In this document: positions 27,826 through 36,436 of the stretch, one piece after another
Layout: every line of letters starts with the position of its first letter
Position numbering within the stretch: position 1 is the stretch's first letter
NCBI GenBank assembly: GCA_019745275.1
Contig: JAIETJ010000086.1
Span: forward strand, 1 to 51,996
From: Pseudomonadaceae bacterium
Lineage (GTDB): Bacteria > Pseudomonadota > Gammaproteobacteria > Pseudomonadales > Pseudomonadaceae
Reading direction: 5' to 3'
Length of the DNA: 51,996 nt
The notes under the pieces: model-generated
Told to the model about the DNA's origin: nothing
Databases searched by the model: none
What the model saw: the letters and a program-made list of their open reading frames with translations, nothing else
Translations under genes and position numbers: made by a program

Positions 27826-28617
27826 CTAGGGTTTGTTACGCGCAAAGCGCTGAATAATCGGTAACTGCTTACGCAAGGCTTGATCGACCACACGCGGCAG
27901 CAAGCTATTAAGGCGTACAAAAAACTTCTCAGGCCAGCCCAAATAGAGCTCTTCGCGCTCGCGCAGTATGGCGCCCAGCACCTGCTCGGCCACAGCCTGC
28001 GGGTCATCCATAGCCACCTTTAACGCATCATTCATGGCCACCACGGCGGCGCTGTTCATGCTGGTATTGGTAGCTCGCGGGGCCACGTACAAGACTTTCA
28101 CCTCGGTATCGGCCAACTCACGGCGCAAGGCCTCAGAAAATCCCCGAATGGCAAATTTACTGGCGCAATAAGCAGCAAACCCCGGGTAACCGATGGAGCC
28201 AAACGTCGAACCCATATTCACCACCAACGCCCGCGACTGCTGGCTCAGCAACGGCAGTAACTTATGGGTCAACTGCAAGGTCGCGGTCACATTAAGGCCA
28301 ATCAGGCTGGCAATGGCCGCCTCGTCATGCTGTTCAAGCAAGCTGAACTTATTACTGCCAGCGGCATTAATAAGGGTATTCAAACCGGAGAAATTACCCG
28401 CCGCCAGCAATACCGCCTCGCGCCCGACGGCCTCGGTAATATCGGCCTGCACCCGCACAATTTGCCCCGGATAACGCAACTCAAGGGCCTGCAAGGCATC
28501 CGTATCTCGCCCCACCAACAGCAACTTAGCGCCGCCTTGCGCCAAGCGCGCAACCAACGCTTGACCAATGCCACCACTGGCACCGGTAATTACCGCTCGA
28601 CAAGCAGAAATATCCAT
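27826..28617 (-). CDS. Short-chain dehydrogenase/reductase
   Basis: 263 aa, a classical SDR. Cofactor motif TGASGGIG (residues about 12-19), NAAGS, catalytic Ser in NMGSTFGS, and YCASK (Tyr and Lys of the active site). RD at about 38 suggests NADP(H) preference. The C-terminal 30 residues are basic and hydrophobic (FFVRLNSLLPRVVDQALRK), possibly for membrane contact. Spaced 9 bp after the diiron gene. It probably reduces or oxidises an intermediate of the operon's pathway; substrate unknown. Confidence 0.9.
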   Translation of the reverse strand: MDISACRAVITGASGGIGQALVARLAQGGAKLLLVGRDTDALQALELRYPGQIVRVQADITEAVGREAVLLAAGNFSGLNTLINAAGSNKFSLLEQHDEAAIASLIGLNVTATLQLTHKLLPLLSQQSRALVVNMGSTFGSIGYPGFAAYCASKFAIRGFSEALRRELADTEVKVLYVAPRATNTSMNSAAVVAMNDALKVAMDDPQAVAEQVLGAILREREELYLGWPEKFFVRLNSLLPRVVDQALRKQLPIIQRFARNKP

Positions 28618-28626
28618 AACGCCCTC

Positions 28627-29277
28627 TTACGACAGTGGCAAGCTGCGAAACATATCGCCATATAAACGAAACACCACCTTAGCGGTATGCACCACGGCGG
28701 CCTGATCGACAGGATCATCGAGGCGATTCATCAGCTTCTGATAAAACTCCATATGGCCAATATCCAAGCTGCCATGCGAGACCAGATAACTAAAGGCCTG
28801 CGCCGGCAAACCCAGCTCGCCTTTAATAATCCCCGCCGCGTGAGTGGCCAGAGCAATGCTGGTGCCCTCGAGCACATTAACCATGCCAAAAAAGCTGGCG
28901 GGGTTACCCCGATTAATCTGGTCATAGACATAGCTGACCATTAACTCGGTCGGCAGATTAGGCGTGCCACGGCGTACGGCCTCGGCGTCCGCACCGCAGG
29001 CGCGAATATCATTAAGAATCCACTCTTGGTGGCCGTATTCCTCCTCAATGTATTCGGCAATGGCTTCGCGCAGCCACTCCAAACGCTCAGGCAAGCGGGC
29101 GCCACAGGCCATTAATAGCGGCACTGTATGCTTCACATGGTGATAAGCCTGACTCAAGAAGGCGACATAACTGTTGGTGCTGACAGTACCCGCCAACACC
29201 TGGGTGATAATCGGCGCACTGAGCAGGTATTCGCGTTCAAGGGTCGTTTGCTCTTGCAACTGATCGAAAAAATCCAT
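28627..29277 (-). CDS. Haem-oxygenase-like diiron oxidase family protein
   Basis: 216 aa, all helical, of the TenA/PqqC-like iron-containing redox group. Candidate metal ligands: E80-Y-G-H83, E137 in NVLEGTS, and H168-x3-D172-x2-H175 in HGSLDIGH. This spacing resembles known members such as UndA and SznF, which use dioxygen to oxidise fatty acids or amino-acid nitrogen. Which reaction is done here is unknown. The gene lies between AMP-ligase and dehydrogenase genes, with gaps of 8 and 9 bp, so it likely oxidises an acyl or amine substrate from the same pathway. TenA-type thiamin salvage is less likely given the neighbours. Confidence 0.82.
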   Translation of the reverse strand: MDFFDQLQEQTTLEREYLLSAPIITQVLAGTVSTNSYVAFLSQAYHHVKHTVPLLMACGARLPERLEWLREAIAEYIEEEYGHQEWILNDIRACGADAEAVRRGTPNLPTELMVSYVYDQINRGNPASFFGMVNVLEGTSIALATHAAGIIKGELGLPAQAFSYLVSHGSLDIGHMEFYQKLMNRLDDPVDQAAVVHTAKVVFRLYGDMFRSLPLS

Positions 29278-29285
29278 GCAGCCTC

Positions 29286-30746
29286 CTAAAGTGCTTCGCT
29301 GGCCAACAATTGCTCGATGGCCGTTTGGTAATGAGTGAGTAATGCCACACGCCGCAGCCGACCATTGCTGGTGGCCAAACCGTTGCTGTCGCTAAAGGCT
29401 TGTTCTGCGCGCAACCAGTGATGGGCGCGGGCGTAATCGGGTAAGTCGCGGTTCACTTCAGCCACGGCAGCGGCCAACTCGGCATCAGTGCTGCTGGCAA
29501 AGCGCGGCACCAGCACCGCCACATTGGCCGGCAACGCCTCGCCATGCAGCCACGCTTGGGCGATCGGTAATTGCTGGACTAACTCCGACTCCACCCACTC
29601 GGGGTTAACGTTACGGCCAAAAGCGCTAATAAACTGATGCTTTTTGCGCCCATGCAGGATTAAAAAAGCGCCGTCGAAGTGCCCCAGATCACCACTGGCC
29701 AACCACTCATCGGCAACGCCCGGCTCGCCTAAATAACCGAGCATCTGTGCACCTTTAATCAACACCTCGCCATCCGCCGCCAAACGCACCTCAACATGCG
29801 CCAAGGGCGTACCAACGGTGCCTATTTTGCGCTGCAACGGGGTGTTCAAGCACACCACCGAAGCGCACTCCGACAAGCCATAACCTTCGTAAATGGGTAA
29901 ACCCAGGGCATCGGCACGGGCCAACAATTGCGCCGACACCCGCCCGCCGCCGACCGCGACAAAGCGCAACGAAGGCGGAATCGGTAAACCTCGCTCGGCG
30001 GCCGTCACCAAGGCCAGCAATAATTGCGGCAATAAAATCAAACTGTGCGGCTGCACCGCGTTAACGCTGCGCAAGAAACTCGGCAGATCAAATTGACTGG
30101 CGCCCGGCAAACCCACCTCGGCCAAGGGTAATAGTTCTATACAGGCCCCAGCCAACAAGGGCGCGTAGATCCCTGCGATGTTCTCCAGCAGCGTGGCCAG
30201 CGGCAGCACACACAGATGGCGCTCCACCTGGCACGGCGCACTGGCCTGCCAGAGGCTCTGAGCTACACGCAGTTGCACATCGGCATTTAAGCACACGCCC
30301 TTGGGCTGCCCAGTGGTGCCCGAGGTGTAAGTGATTTTTGCCGTACCCAGCGGCAACGCGGGCACCTGCACCGGTTGACGTTGCAGCACGTCGGCAGCCA
30401 CCGGGATAAAGCCGAGGGTTTGATAGCGCGCTGGCTGGTCACTGATTAAACTGTCGACGCCGGCGTGATCCAGCACATGGCGCTGCTGCTCGGCAGAGAA
30501 AAACCCAGGCAAGGGCACGCACACCACACCCGCCGTGAGCGCAGCCAAGTCCCACAACACCCACTCAATGCCATTATCTAAAGCCAAAGCTAAACGCCGC
30601 GCACCCAACTGGTGCAAACGCTCGGCGCGCGCCTGCACGTCGAGCACTAACTGCGCGTAACTTAACTGTTGCTGCGCGCTGACCAAGGCCGGTCGCTGGC
30701 CATGGCTGTGCAGCGCGGCGAGCAAACCCTCAACCGCAGCGGACAT
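29286..30746 (-). CDS. AMP-binding ligase-like enzyme with altered catalytic Lys
   Basis: 486 aa, ANL superfamily (acyl-CoA or acyl-AMP ligase). The ATP loop is ITYTSGTTGQPKG (138-150), then YEGYGLSE, SGDLGHFDGAFLILHGRKK and FGRNVNPEWVE. The C-terminal motif that normally carries the adenylating Lys (GKxxR) reads SNGRLRR, with R463 in the Lys position. The start is the ATG at 30744-30746, with GAGGAG 7 bases upstream; it overlaps the end of the preceding gene by 17 bases. It probably activates a carboxylic acid for the operon's pathway, unless the Lys change has shifted its role. Confidence 0.88.
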   Translation of the reverse strand: MSAAVEGLLAALHSHGQRPALVSAQQQLSYAQLVLDVQARAERLHQLGARRLALALDNGIEWVLWDLAALTAGVVCVPLPGFFSAEQQRHVLDHAGVDSLISDQPARYQTLGFIPVAADVLQRQPVQVPALPLGTAKITYTSGTTGQPKGVCLNADVQLRVAQSLWQASAPCQVERHLCVLPLATLLENIAGIYAPLLAGACIELLPLAEVGLPGASQFDLPSFLRSVNAVQPHSLILLPQLLLALVTAAERGLPIPPSLRFVAVGGGRVSAQLLARADALGLPIYEGYGLSECASVVCLNTPLQRKIGTVGTPLAHVEVRLAADGEVLIKGAQMLGYLGEPGVADEWLASGDLGHFDGAFLILHGRKKHQFISAFGRNVNPEWVESELVQQLPIAQAWLHGEALPANVAVLVPRFASSTDAELAAAVAEVNRDLPDYARAHHWLRAEQAFSDSNGLATSNGRLRRVALLTHYQTAIEQLLASEAL

Positions 30747-31422
30747 TGGCCAACTCCTCAACCGCGTACAGCGGCTGATAACCCAAGCGCCGATACACGC
30801 CCAGCGATTGCAATCGTTGATAGCCGGTGTAAATGTCGCCGACCATCACCTGCGGTTCGGTGGCGTAATAGCTGCCCCAATCGCCCAGTTGCGCACCCAT
30901 GCACGAAGGATCTGCCAACCCTAGCGACAAAGGGCTCAAGCCCAACCGCTGAAAGCTATTCAGCAAGGTGTTGGTGCCGGTAAACGCCACCCAGCGAAAG
31001 CCCAGCGCCACCAGCACATCGGTCAATGCCACTATTAAGAGGCGTGCATGCCCAGCACCCAGCGAGGCGAGGTTACCAACCTCAACAATTTCACGGCGTG
31101 CGAGGCTACGGCCGTTACGGGCGGTAATCTCTTGTTCAATCGGCCGACTAAGGTAACGCTCAAGAAACAACTCATCGGCATCCGCCCCACGAATGCCGAC
31201 CGCTGCCTCTAGCCGCCCGGCACCGTCTTCAAGCCCCAGCAGACAAGGCATGAAGTGTTCGATATTTGCCCCGTAGTGCTTGGCAAAACGCTCGCGAATA
31301 AAACTTTCGAGGGTCCCCCGCTGTTTTGTGCGCGAATTTTGCATTAGCAAATACAACGACAATGCCGGGTCATGGCCAATACTAGCCAACACCCCTTCGT
31401 GCTGCTCCCAAGGTAACTGCAT
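30730..31422 (-). CDS. Thermostable haemolysin family protein
   Basis: 230 aa matching the thermostable haemolysin (delta-VPH) family first named in Vibrio parahaemolyticus. Typical segments are IRERFAKHYGANIEHFMPCL, FLERYLSRPIEQEI, REIVEVGNLAS and FRWVAFTGTNTLLNSFQRLG. There is no signal peptide or membrane helix, so a secreted lysin is unlikely. The central region looks like a GNAT-type acyltransferase fold, the fold also used by LuxI-type signal synthases. First gene of the seven-gene operon. Haemolytic activity should not be assumed. Confidence 0.85.
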   Translation of the reverse strand: MQLPWEQHEGVLASIGHDPALSLYLLMQNSRTKQRGTLESFIRERFAKHYGANIEHFMPCLLGLEDGAGRLEAAVGIRGADADELFLERYLSRPIEQEITARNGRSLARREIVEVGNLASLGAGHARLLIVALTDVLVALGFRWVAFTGTNTLLNSFQRLGLSPLSLGLADPSCMGAQLGDWGSYYATEPQVMVGDIYTGYQRLQSLGVYRRLGYQPLYAVEELANVRCG

Positions 31423-31474
31423 ATTCTCTACCCCCAGCGTTTAATGCTTCTGGGATGGAGTTTGCGCAGTCAAG

Positions 31475-31490
31475 CTTAACTAAGACTTAA
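31475..31490. promoter_or_regulatory. Candidate response-regulator box (CTTAA-N6-CTTAA)
   Basis: CTTAA at 31475-31479 and again at 31486-31490 are spaced 11 bp start to start, one helical turn. This is the layout of PmrA/QseB boxes. It lies 52 bp before the haemolysin-family gene and about 220 bp before oprD. The operon encodes a regulator of the matching subfamily. The promoter elements around it are weak, so the call is tentative. Confidence 0.45.
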
Positions 31491-31710
31491 GGCAAAACTG
31501 GCGAGGACACGAATAAACCAAGACGCCAGCAAGCAACGACGGCAAAGTTATAAATATGCGACAGCTTGGCAAAATATAGCCGGCGCTTTGACAGCAACTA
31601 TCGCCACAAGTGCCGCTGTGTTATAAATTTAACGCCGACACAACCGAAATACCTGTCCACACATACATATAAGCTGGACTGAAAATTCTAAAACCCAAGG
31701 AGCAAACCCA

Positions 31711-33087
31711 ATGCAAATGAAGAAGTGAAGCGTAATGGCTCTAGCCATCGCCGCAGCAACCACCCAGCTGGCCTATGCTGGTGACGAGCAAGATGACAGC
31801 CTGGTCAAAGAAAACGTTTCCAGCCAAGCCAAGTCCAATGGCTTTCTGGAAGACAGCACCGTTGATCTACTCAGCCGTAACTTTGCCTTCAACCGCGACT
31901 TCAAAAACACCGACAAAAACACCGTTAACGAGTGGGCTCAAGGCGAAATGCTTGATTTCAAGTCGGGCTTTACTCAAGGCACCGTTGGTTTCGGCGTTGA
32001 TGCTTATGGATATCTTGGCCTGCGCCTGAACAGTGGCGACGGCAGCACAGGCAGCGGCCTACTGCAGAACGAAACCAAATATCGTGCGGACGGTTCCGAC
32101 TACGAGCACGCTAACGATCAATACGGCACTGCCGGCGCAGCGCTAAAGTTGCGCGTATCGGAAACTGTACTGAAATACGGCGACCAACGCACCGCAGCGC
32201 CAGTATTCTCCACTGCCGACTCACGCTTGCTGCCAGAAACAGCAACTGGCTTTAATCTAATCAGCGACGAAATCAGCGGCCTGACAGCTGATGTAGGCCA
32301 CTTTACTGCTTACAAAGATCGCAACAGCACCGACCATAAAGACGAACTAGCGACCAACTATTCGGGCACAGTAGCTGATTCGATCTCTTACTTGGGCGCC
32401 ACTTACGCCATCACTGACGAGCTAAGCAGCAGCCTGTACGCCTCTGAAGTAGAAGACACATGGCGCCAGTACTACGCCAACGTTAACTACAGCCTCGCGC
32501 TAGCCGATGACCAAGCCGTAGCCGTTGACTTCAACATCTATCGCACCAACAACTACGGCGCAGACCGTGCTGGCCAAATTGGCAACACCACTTTCTCCCT
32601 TGCACCGTCCTACACTCTTGGCGCGCACAAGTTCACCGTGGCTTATCAGCAAGTACGCGGCGACACCCCGTATGACTATGTCGGTGGTGATTCGATTTTC
32701 CTTGCCAACTCGGTTCAATACGGTGACTTCAACGCAGCTGGTGAGAAGTCTTACCAAGTTCGTTACGACATCGACATGACCACCTTCGGCGTACCTGGCC
32801 TTAGCTTCATGGCTCGTTATGTGACTGGCTCAGAGATGGACAACAGCGGCGATCACAGCGGCATCTACAACACCTCTGCGACCCCTGATGTTGACAACTC
32901 CAAAGGCGGTAAAGAGTGGGAGCAAAACTTCGAAGCCAAATATGTGTTTCAAGACGGCCCTGCCAAGGACCTATCCCTGCGCTTACGTGAAGCGGTTTAC
33001 CGCGCCAACGAACAAGCTAACAGCGTTTACGGCTCAGACGTAAATGAAGTCCGCCTGATCGCCGAATACCCGCTAAGCATCCTGTAA
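31711..33087 (+). pseudogene. OprD-family porin with stop codon in signal peptide
   Basis: Outer membrane porin of the OprD family (uptake of basic amino acids, peptides or other small organics). AAGGAG lies 8 bases before ATG 31711, and the frame reads MQMKK, then TGA (31726-31728), then SVMALAIAAATTQLAYA. Homologues have Trp (TGG) there (for example KWS), so one base change has broken the signal peptide. The rest is intact: about 430 residues with FLEDSTVDLLSRNFAFNRDF at the N-terminus, periodic beta strands and a final EYPLSIL. Restart at ATG 31735 would give MALAIAAATTQLAYA, which lacks a basic n-region and a clear binding site. Could also be a sequencing error. Confidence 0.85.
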
Positions 33088-33114
33088 TAGCGCGGTAATT
33101 GGTAGCTACACCCT

Positions 33115-33141
33115 AAAGCCCGGTTCGCCGGGCTTTTCTTT
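33115..33141 (+). terminator. Terminator after the OprD-family gene
   Basis: AAAGCCCGG and CCGGGCTTT with a stable TTCG loop, followed by TTTTCTTT. It also has A residues on the other side, so it may serve the convergent thioesterase gene. Confidence 0.93.
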
Positions 33142-33146
33142 GCGCG

Positions 33147-33563
33147 CTACAACGGCAACGCATAGGTGCCGGTCACATGAGCCACCAGATCTTCCGGAGC
33201 GCCCTGCGAATACAGCGCCACCTCACAGACGGCCTGACGACGCGTCAAACGCAAAATTCGCGCTTCAGCCACTAAATCCACCGGCTTGGGTTTGGCCAGA
33301 AAATTGATATTCAAATTCGCCGTGACCGCCATTTCCACCCGCCCCAACCGCCCCAGCACCACCGCATACATGGCCGCGTCGGCCAGCGCCATAATGACTG
33401 GGCCGGACAAAGTGCCGCCCGGGCGCACTAACTTGCAGTGAAACGGCACCCGCGCCACGACCTTGGCTGCGTCCAAAAATTCAATTTGCAGGTCGATGTC
33501 GTCCGCCATGGGCACACCCAATCGAATCAACGCCTGTACCTGCACGGCGGTTAATACGCTCAT
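33147..33563 (-). CDS. PaaI-type hot-dog thioesterase
   Basis: 138 aa. The family motif PGGTLSGPVIMALADAAMYAVVL carries the usual G-G-x-xxxxxDxA pattern, and TANLNINFLAKPKP follows. AGGAGG is 7 bases before ATG 33563, while an ATG two codons earlier is only 1 base from it, so 33563 was chosen. Likely hydrolyses an acyl-CoA; substrate unknown. Same position as PA0957 in P. aeruginosa (between oprD and proS). Confidence 0.92.
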   Translation of the reverse strand: MSVLTAVQVQALIRLGVPMADDIDLQIEFLDAAKVVARVPFHCKLVRPGGTLSGPVIMALADAAMYAVVLGRLGRVEMAVTANLNINFLAKPKPVDLVAEARILRLTRRQAVCEVALYSQGAPEDLVAHVTGTYALPL

Positions 33564-33735
33564 TAGCATTCCTCCTGGCTATCCGGCTGGCTGCCTGTAC
33601 GCGACTGAGCAGGCACCGTACAATGACCAACACTTTTTAAGCGGCTGCTCAAATCGTTACGCGCAGGCCTAAATGCCCGCTTGCTAGCGATTCTGAACAG
33701 ATTCCACGCCTTCACAACTGACAAAACGGCCAATC

Positions 33736-35451
33736 ATGCGCACTAGCCAGTATCTGCTCTCGACCCTGAAAGAAACCCCCTCTGACGCCGTGGTAATCAG
33801 CCACCAATTGCTGCTACGCGCCGGCATGATCCGCCGCTTGGCGTCTGGCCTGTACACCTGGCTACCGATGGGGTTGCGGGTATTGCGCAAGGTCGAGGCG
33901 ATTGTGCGCGAAGAGATGAACGCCGCCGGCTCCTTAGAGGTGCTGATGCCGCTTTTTCAGCCGGCCGAACTCTGGCAAGAATCCGGCCGCTGGGAAGAGT
34001 ACGGCCCCGAACTGCTGCGAGTGAAAGACCGTCACGGCCGCGAGTTTTGCGCAGGCCCGACCCACGAAGAAGTAATCACCGATCTAGCCCGCAACGAGCT
34101 GAACAGCTACAAGCAGTTGCCGCTCAACCTGTATCAAATCCAGACCAAGTTTCGCGATGAAATCCGGCCACGCTTCGGCCTGATGCGCGGTCGCGAGTTC
34201 ATCATGAAGGACGCCTATTCCTTCCACCAAGATCAAGCCTCTTTACAGCAAACCTACGACCGCATGCACCAAGCCTACTGCAACGTGTTTACCCGGTTAG
34301 GCTTGAACTTTCGCCCGGTAGAAGCCGACACCGGTTCGATCGGCGGCACCGGCTCCCACGAGTTCCATGTACTGGCCGAATCGGGGGAAGACGACATCGC
34401 CTTCAGCGACAGTTCTGACTACGCCGCTAACATCGAAAAAGCCGAAGCCATCCCGCGCGAAACCTTGCGCGCTGCGGCGACTGAAGCACTGCGCTTGGTC
34501 GATACGCCAAATGCTAAAACCATCGCTGAGCTGGTCAGCCAATTTGATTTAGCCATCGAAAAGACCGTCAAAACCTTAGTGGTGCGTGCCGCCGAAGAAG
34601 GCAAGCTGATCGCCTTGGTTATCCGTGGCGACCACGAACTGAACGAAATCAAAGCCGCCAACCTTGCCCAAGTCGCCAGCCCACTGGTGTTCGCCTCCGA
34701 AGCCGAACTGCGTGATGCCATAGGTGCCGGCGCCGGCTCGCTCGGCCCACTGAACATGCCACTGGCTTGCATCATCGACCGCTCCGTAGCGCTGATGAGC
34801 GACTTTGGCGTTGGCGCCAACATCGATGACCAGCATTATTTTGGCGTGAACTGGGAGCGCGACTTGCCGCTACCGGAAGTGGCCGACTTGCGTAACGTGG
34901 TGGCCGGAGACCCAAGCCCAGATGGCCAAGGCACCTTAGTGATTAAACGCGGCATCGAGGTGGGGCATATCTTCCAACTCGGCACCAAGTACAGCCAGGC
35001 GCTGAACTGCCAAGTGCTGGGCGACAACGGCAAGCCGGTGATTCTGACCATGGGTTGCTACGGCATTGGCGTATCGCGGGTAGTGGCCGCCGCCATCGAG
35101 CAAAATTTCGACGAGCGCGGCATCCTCTGGAATGACACCTTGGCGCCGTTTCAAATTGCCCTAGTGCCGCTGCGCTACGAGACCGAGGTAGTGCGTGAAG
35201 CCACCGATAAGCTGTATGCCGAGCTAACGGCGGCCGGCTTTGAAGTGCTACTGGACGATCGCGACAAGAAAACCAGCCCAGGCATCAAGTTTGCCGACAT
35301 GGAGCTGATCGGTATTCCGCATCGCATTGTGGTCAGCGATCGTGGCTTGGCCGACGGTAACTTGGAGTACAAGAGCCGTCGCGAAACCGAGGCGCAAGCC
35401 ATCCCCGCGGCCGAAGTGCTGGCGTTTTTGCAAGCACGCATCCGCGGCTAA
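33736..35451 (+). CDS. proS: Prolyl-tRNA synthetase
   Basis: 571 aa, bacterial type with an inserted editing domain. [20 protein letters not shown] opens the class II core. Motif 2 region: [20 protein letters not shown]. The editing domain (about 230-390) clears alanyl-tRNA-Pro. Motif 3 is in [18 protein letters not shown], and an anticodon-binding domain follows from about 475. Its lipoprotein neighbour follows after 10 bp. Confidence 0.98.
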   Translation: MRTSQYLLSTLKETPSDAVVISHQLLLRAGMIRRLASGLYTWLPMGLRVLRKVEAIVREEMNAAGSLEVLMPLFQPAELWQESGRWEEYGPELLRVKDRHGREFCAGPTHEEVITDLARNELNSYKQLPLNLYQIQTKFRDEIRPRFGLMRGREFIMKDAYSFHQDQASLQQTYDRMHQAYCNVFTRLGLNFRPVEADTGSIGGTGSHEFHVLAESGEDDIAFSDSSDYAANIEKAEAIPRETLRAAATEALRLVDTPNAKTIAELVSQFDLAIEKTVKTLVVRAAEEGKLIALVIRGDHELNEIKAANLAQVASPLVFASEAELRDAIGAGAGSLGPLNMPLACIIDRSVALMSDFGVGANIDDQHYFGVNWERDLPLPEVADLRNVVAGDPSPDGQGTLVIKRGIEVGHIFQLGTKYSQALNCQVLGDNGKPVILTMGCYGIGVSRVVAAAIEQNFDERGILWNDTLAPFQIALVPLRYETEVVREATDKLYAELTAAGFEVLLDDRDKKTSPGIKFADMELIGIPHRIVVSDRGLADGNLEYKSRRETEAQAIPAAEVLAFLQARIRG

Positions 35452-35461
35452 GCGAGGCCAT

Positions 35462-36418
35462 ATGTACCGCCGACCGACCCTGTACAGCGCTGCTGCCGTG
35501 TGCGCCGCGTTGCTACTTAGCGGCTGCGCTAACCAACTTGGCCAGCGCAGCGAACACGAGCAACGCATCGAACGCAAACTCGTCGAACACAGTTTGCTAA
35601 TTGATGTGGGCGAGCCGCCAATGCTGGAGTTACCGCAGCGACGCGTGCGTATCCTCGAGCAAAAAACCTTCGAGGTCACTGAGTTCGAGGTTAGCCGTCA
35701 CTACGACCGCTACACCCCCTACCAAGCCTGGCGCGAACTCTACGAAGTGCCGCTCGGTGCGGGCGCGGTGGTGGCCGGTGTGGGCGCTAACGTAGCCAAT
35801 ATCGTGACCTTCGGCAGCGTTCCGGAAAGCGCCACCAAAGGTTGGTTTGATTACGGCTTTGCCGGCCTCAATCCAGCCATGAACGTTGAGTCCCATGGCC
35901 GCTCGCAGCAAAACTTAGCCGGCACTAATGAAACCCAATTGGCCACGCGCAAAGAGTATTCCAGCCTGCCGTGGAGCGATCGGCCGGTCAGCGTGATTGC
36001 TGGCAAGCAGCGCCATGAACTCAGCACCGACAGCAAGGGTATCCTGCGCCTGAACTTGCTCGACAGCCCATTTGCCGAGCAAGCCAATATCAGCCGTGTG
36101 GGCAAGTTGCAGCTCAGCGTCAGCGACCCGCAAGACGGCACGCAAGGCCAAGCCAGTTTATTGGTCAGCCGCGCACTGCAAGGCAAATTAGTTGAGGCGC
36201 ACGCACTGATCTTTAACGACCTTGAGGGCGACGATGTCGCACAATGGGTGCATCGGGTGAAACGCTTGGCCGATTTAGGCCTAGAAGAAGAAGCCAGCGA
36301 ACTGGAACAAAGCTTGATCGAACTGACCCGCAACGATCCAGAATTGCAGCAGGATTTTCTCCGTTCGCTGCAAAAAAATGCTGGCCGCTTAGCCGCCGAC
36401 CCGGGCGCTAACGAATAA
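35462..36418 (+). CDS. Hypothetical outer-membrane-type lipoprotein
   Basis: 318 aa from ATG 35462 (GCGAGG just upstream), although the frame is open further back inside proS. The signal MYRRPTLYSAAAVCAALLLS ends at lipobox LLSGC (C22). The next residues (ANQL) do not include Asp at +2, so outer membrane sorting is expected. No known domain; the middle has a Gly/Ala hydrophobic stretch (LGAGAVVAGVGANVANIV, about 100-120) that may insert in a membrane. Likely same transcript as proS; the P. aeruginosa position is PA0955. Confidence 0.85.
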   Translation: MYRRPTLYSAAAVCAALLLSGCANQLGQRSEHEQRIERKLVEHSLLIDVGEPPMLELPQRRVRILEQKTFEVTEFEVSRHYDRYTPYQAWRELYEVPLGAGAVVAGVGANVANIVTFGSVPESATKGWFDYGFAGLNPAMNVESHGRSQQNLAGTNETQLATRKEYSSLPWSDRPVSVIAGKQRHELSTDSKGILRLNLLDSPFAEQANISRVGKLQLSVSDPQDGTQGQASLLVSRALQGKLVEAHALIFNDLEGDDVAQWVHRVKRLADLGLEEEASELEQSLIELTRNDPELQQDFLRSLQKNAGRLAADPGANE

Positions 36419-36436
36419 CCACAGCGCCCTGGCTCG

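Noticed and set aside
31726..31728. TGA in the porin gene read as a recoded Trp or selenocysteine codon
   Set aside because: Other genes in the window end at TGA normally (for example purM and tolA), and no recoding structure is seen. A nonsense mutation or read error is simpler.
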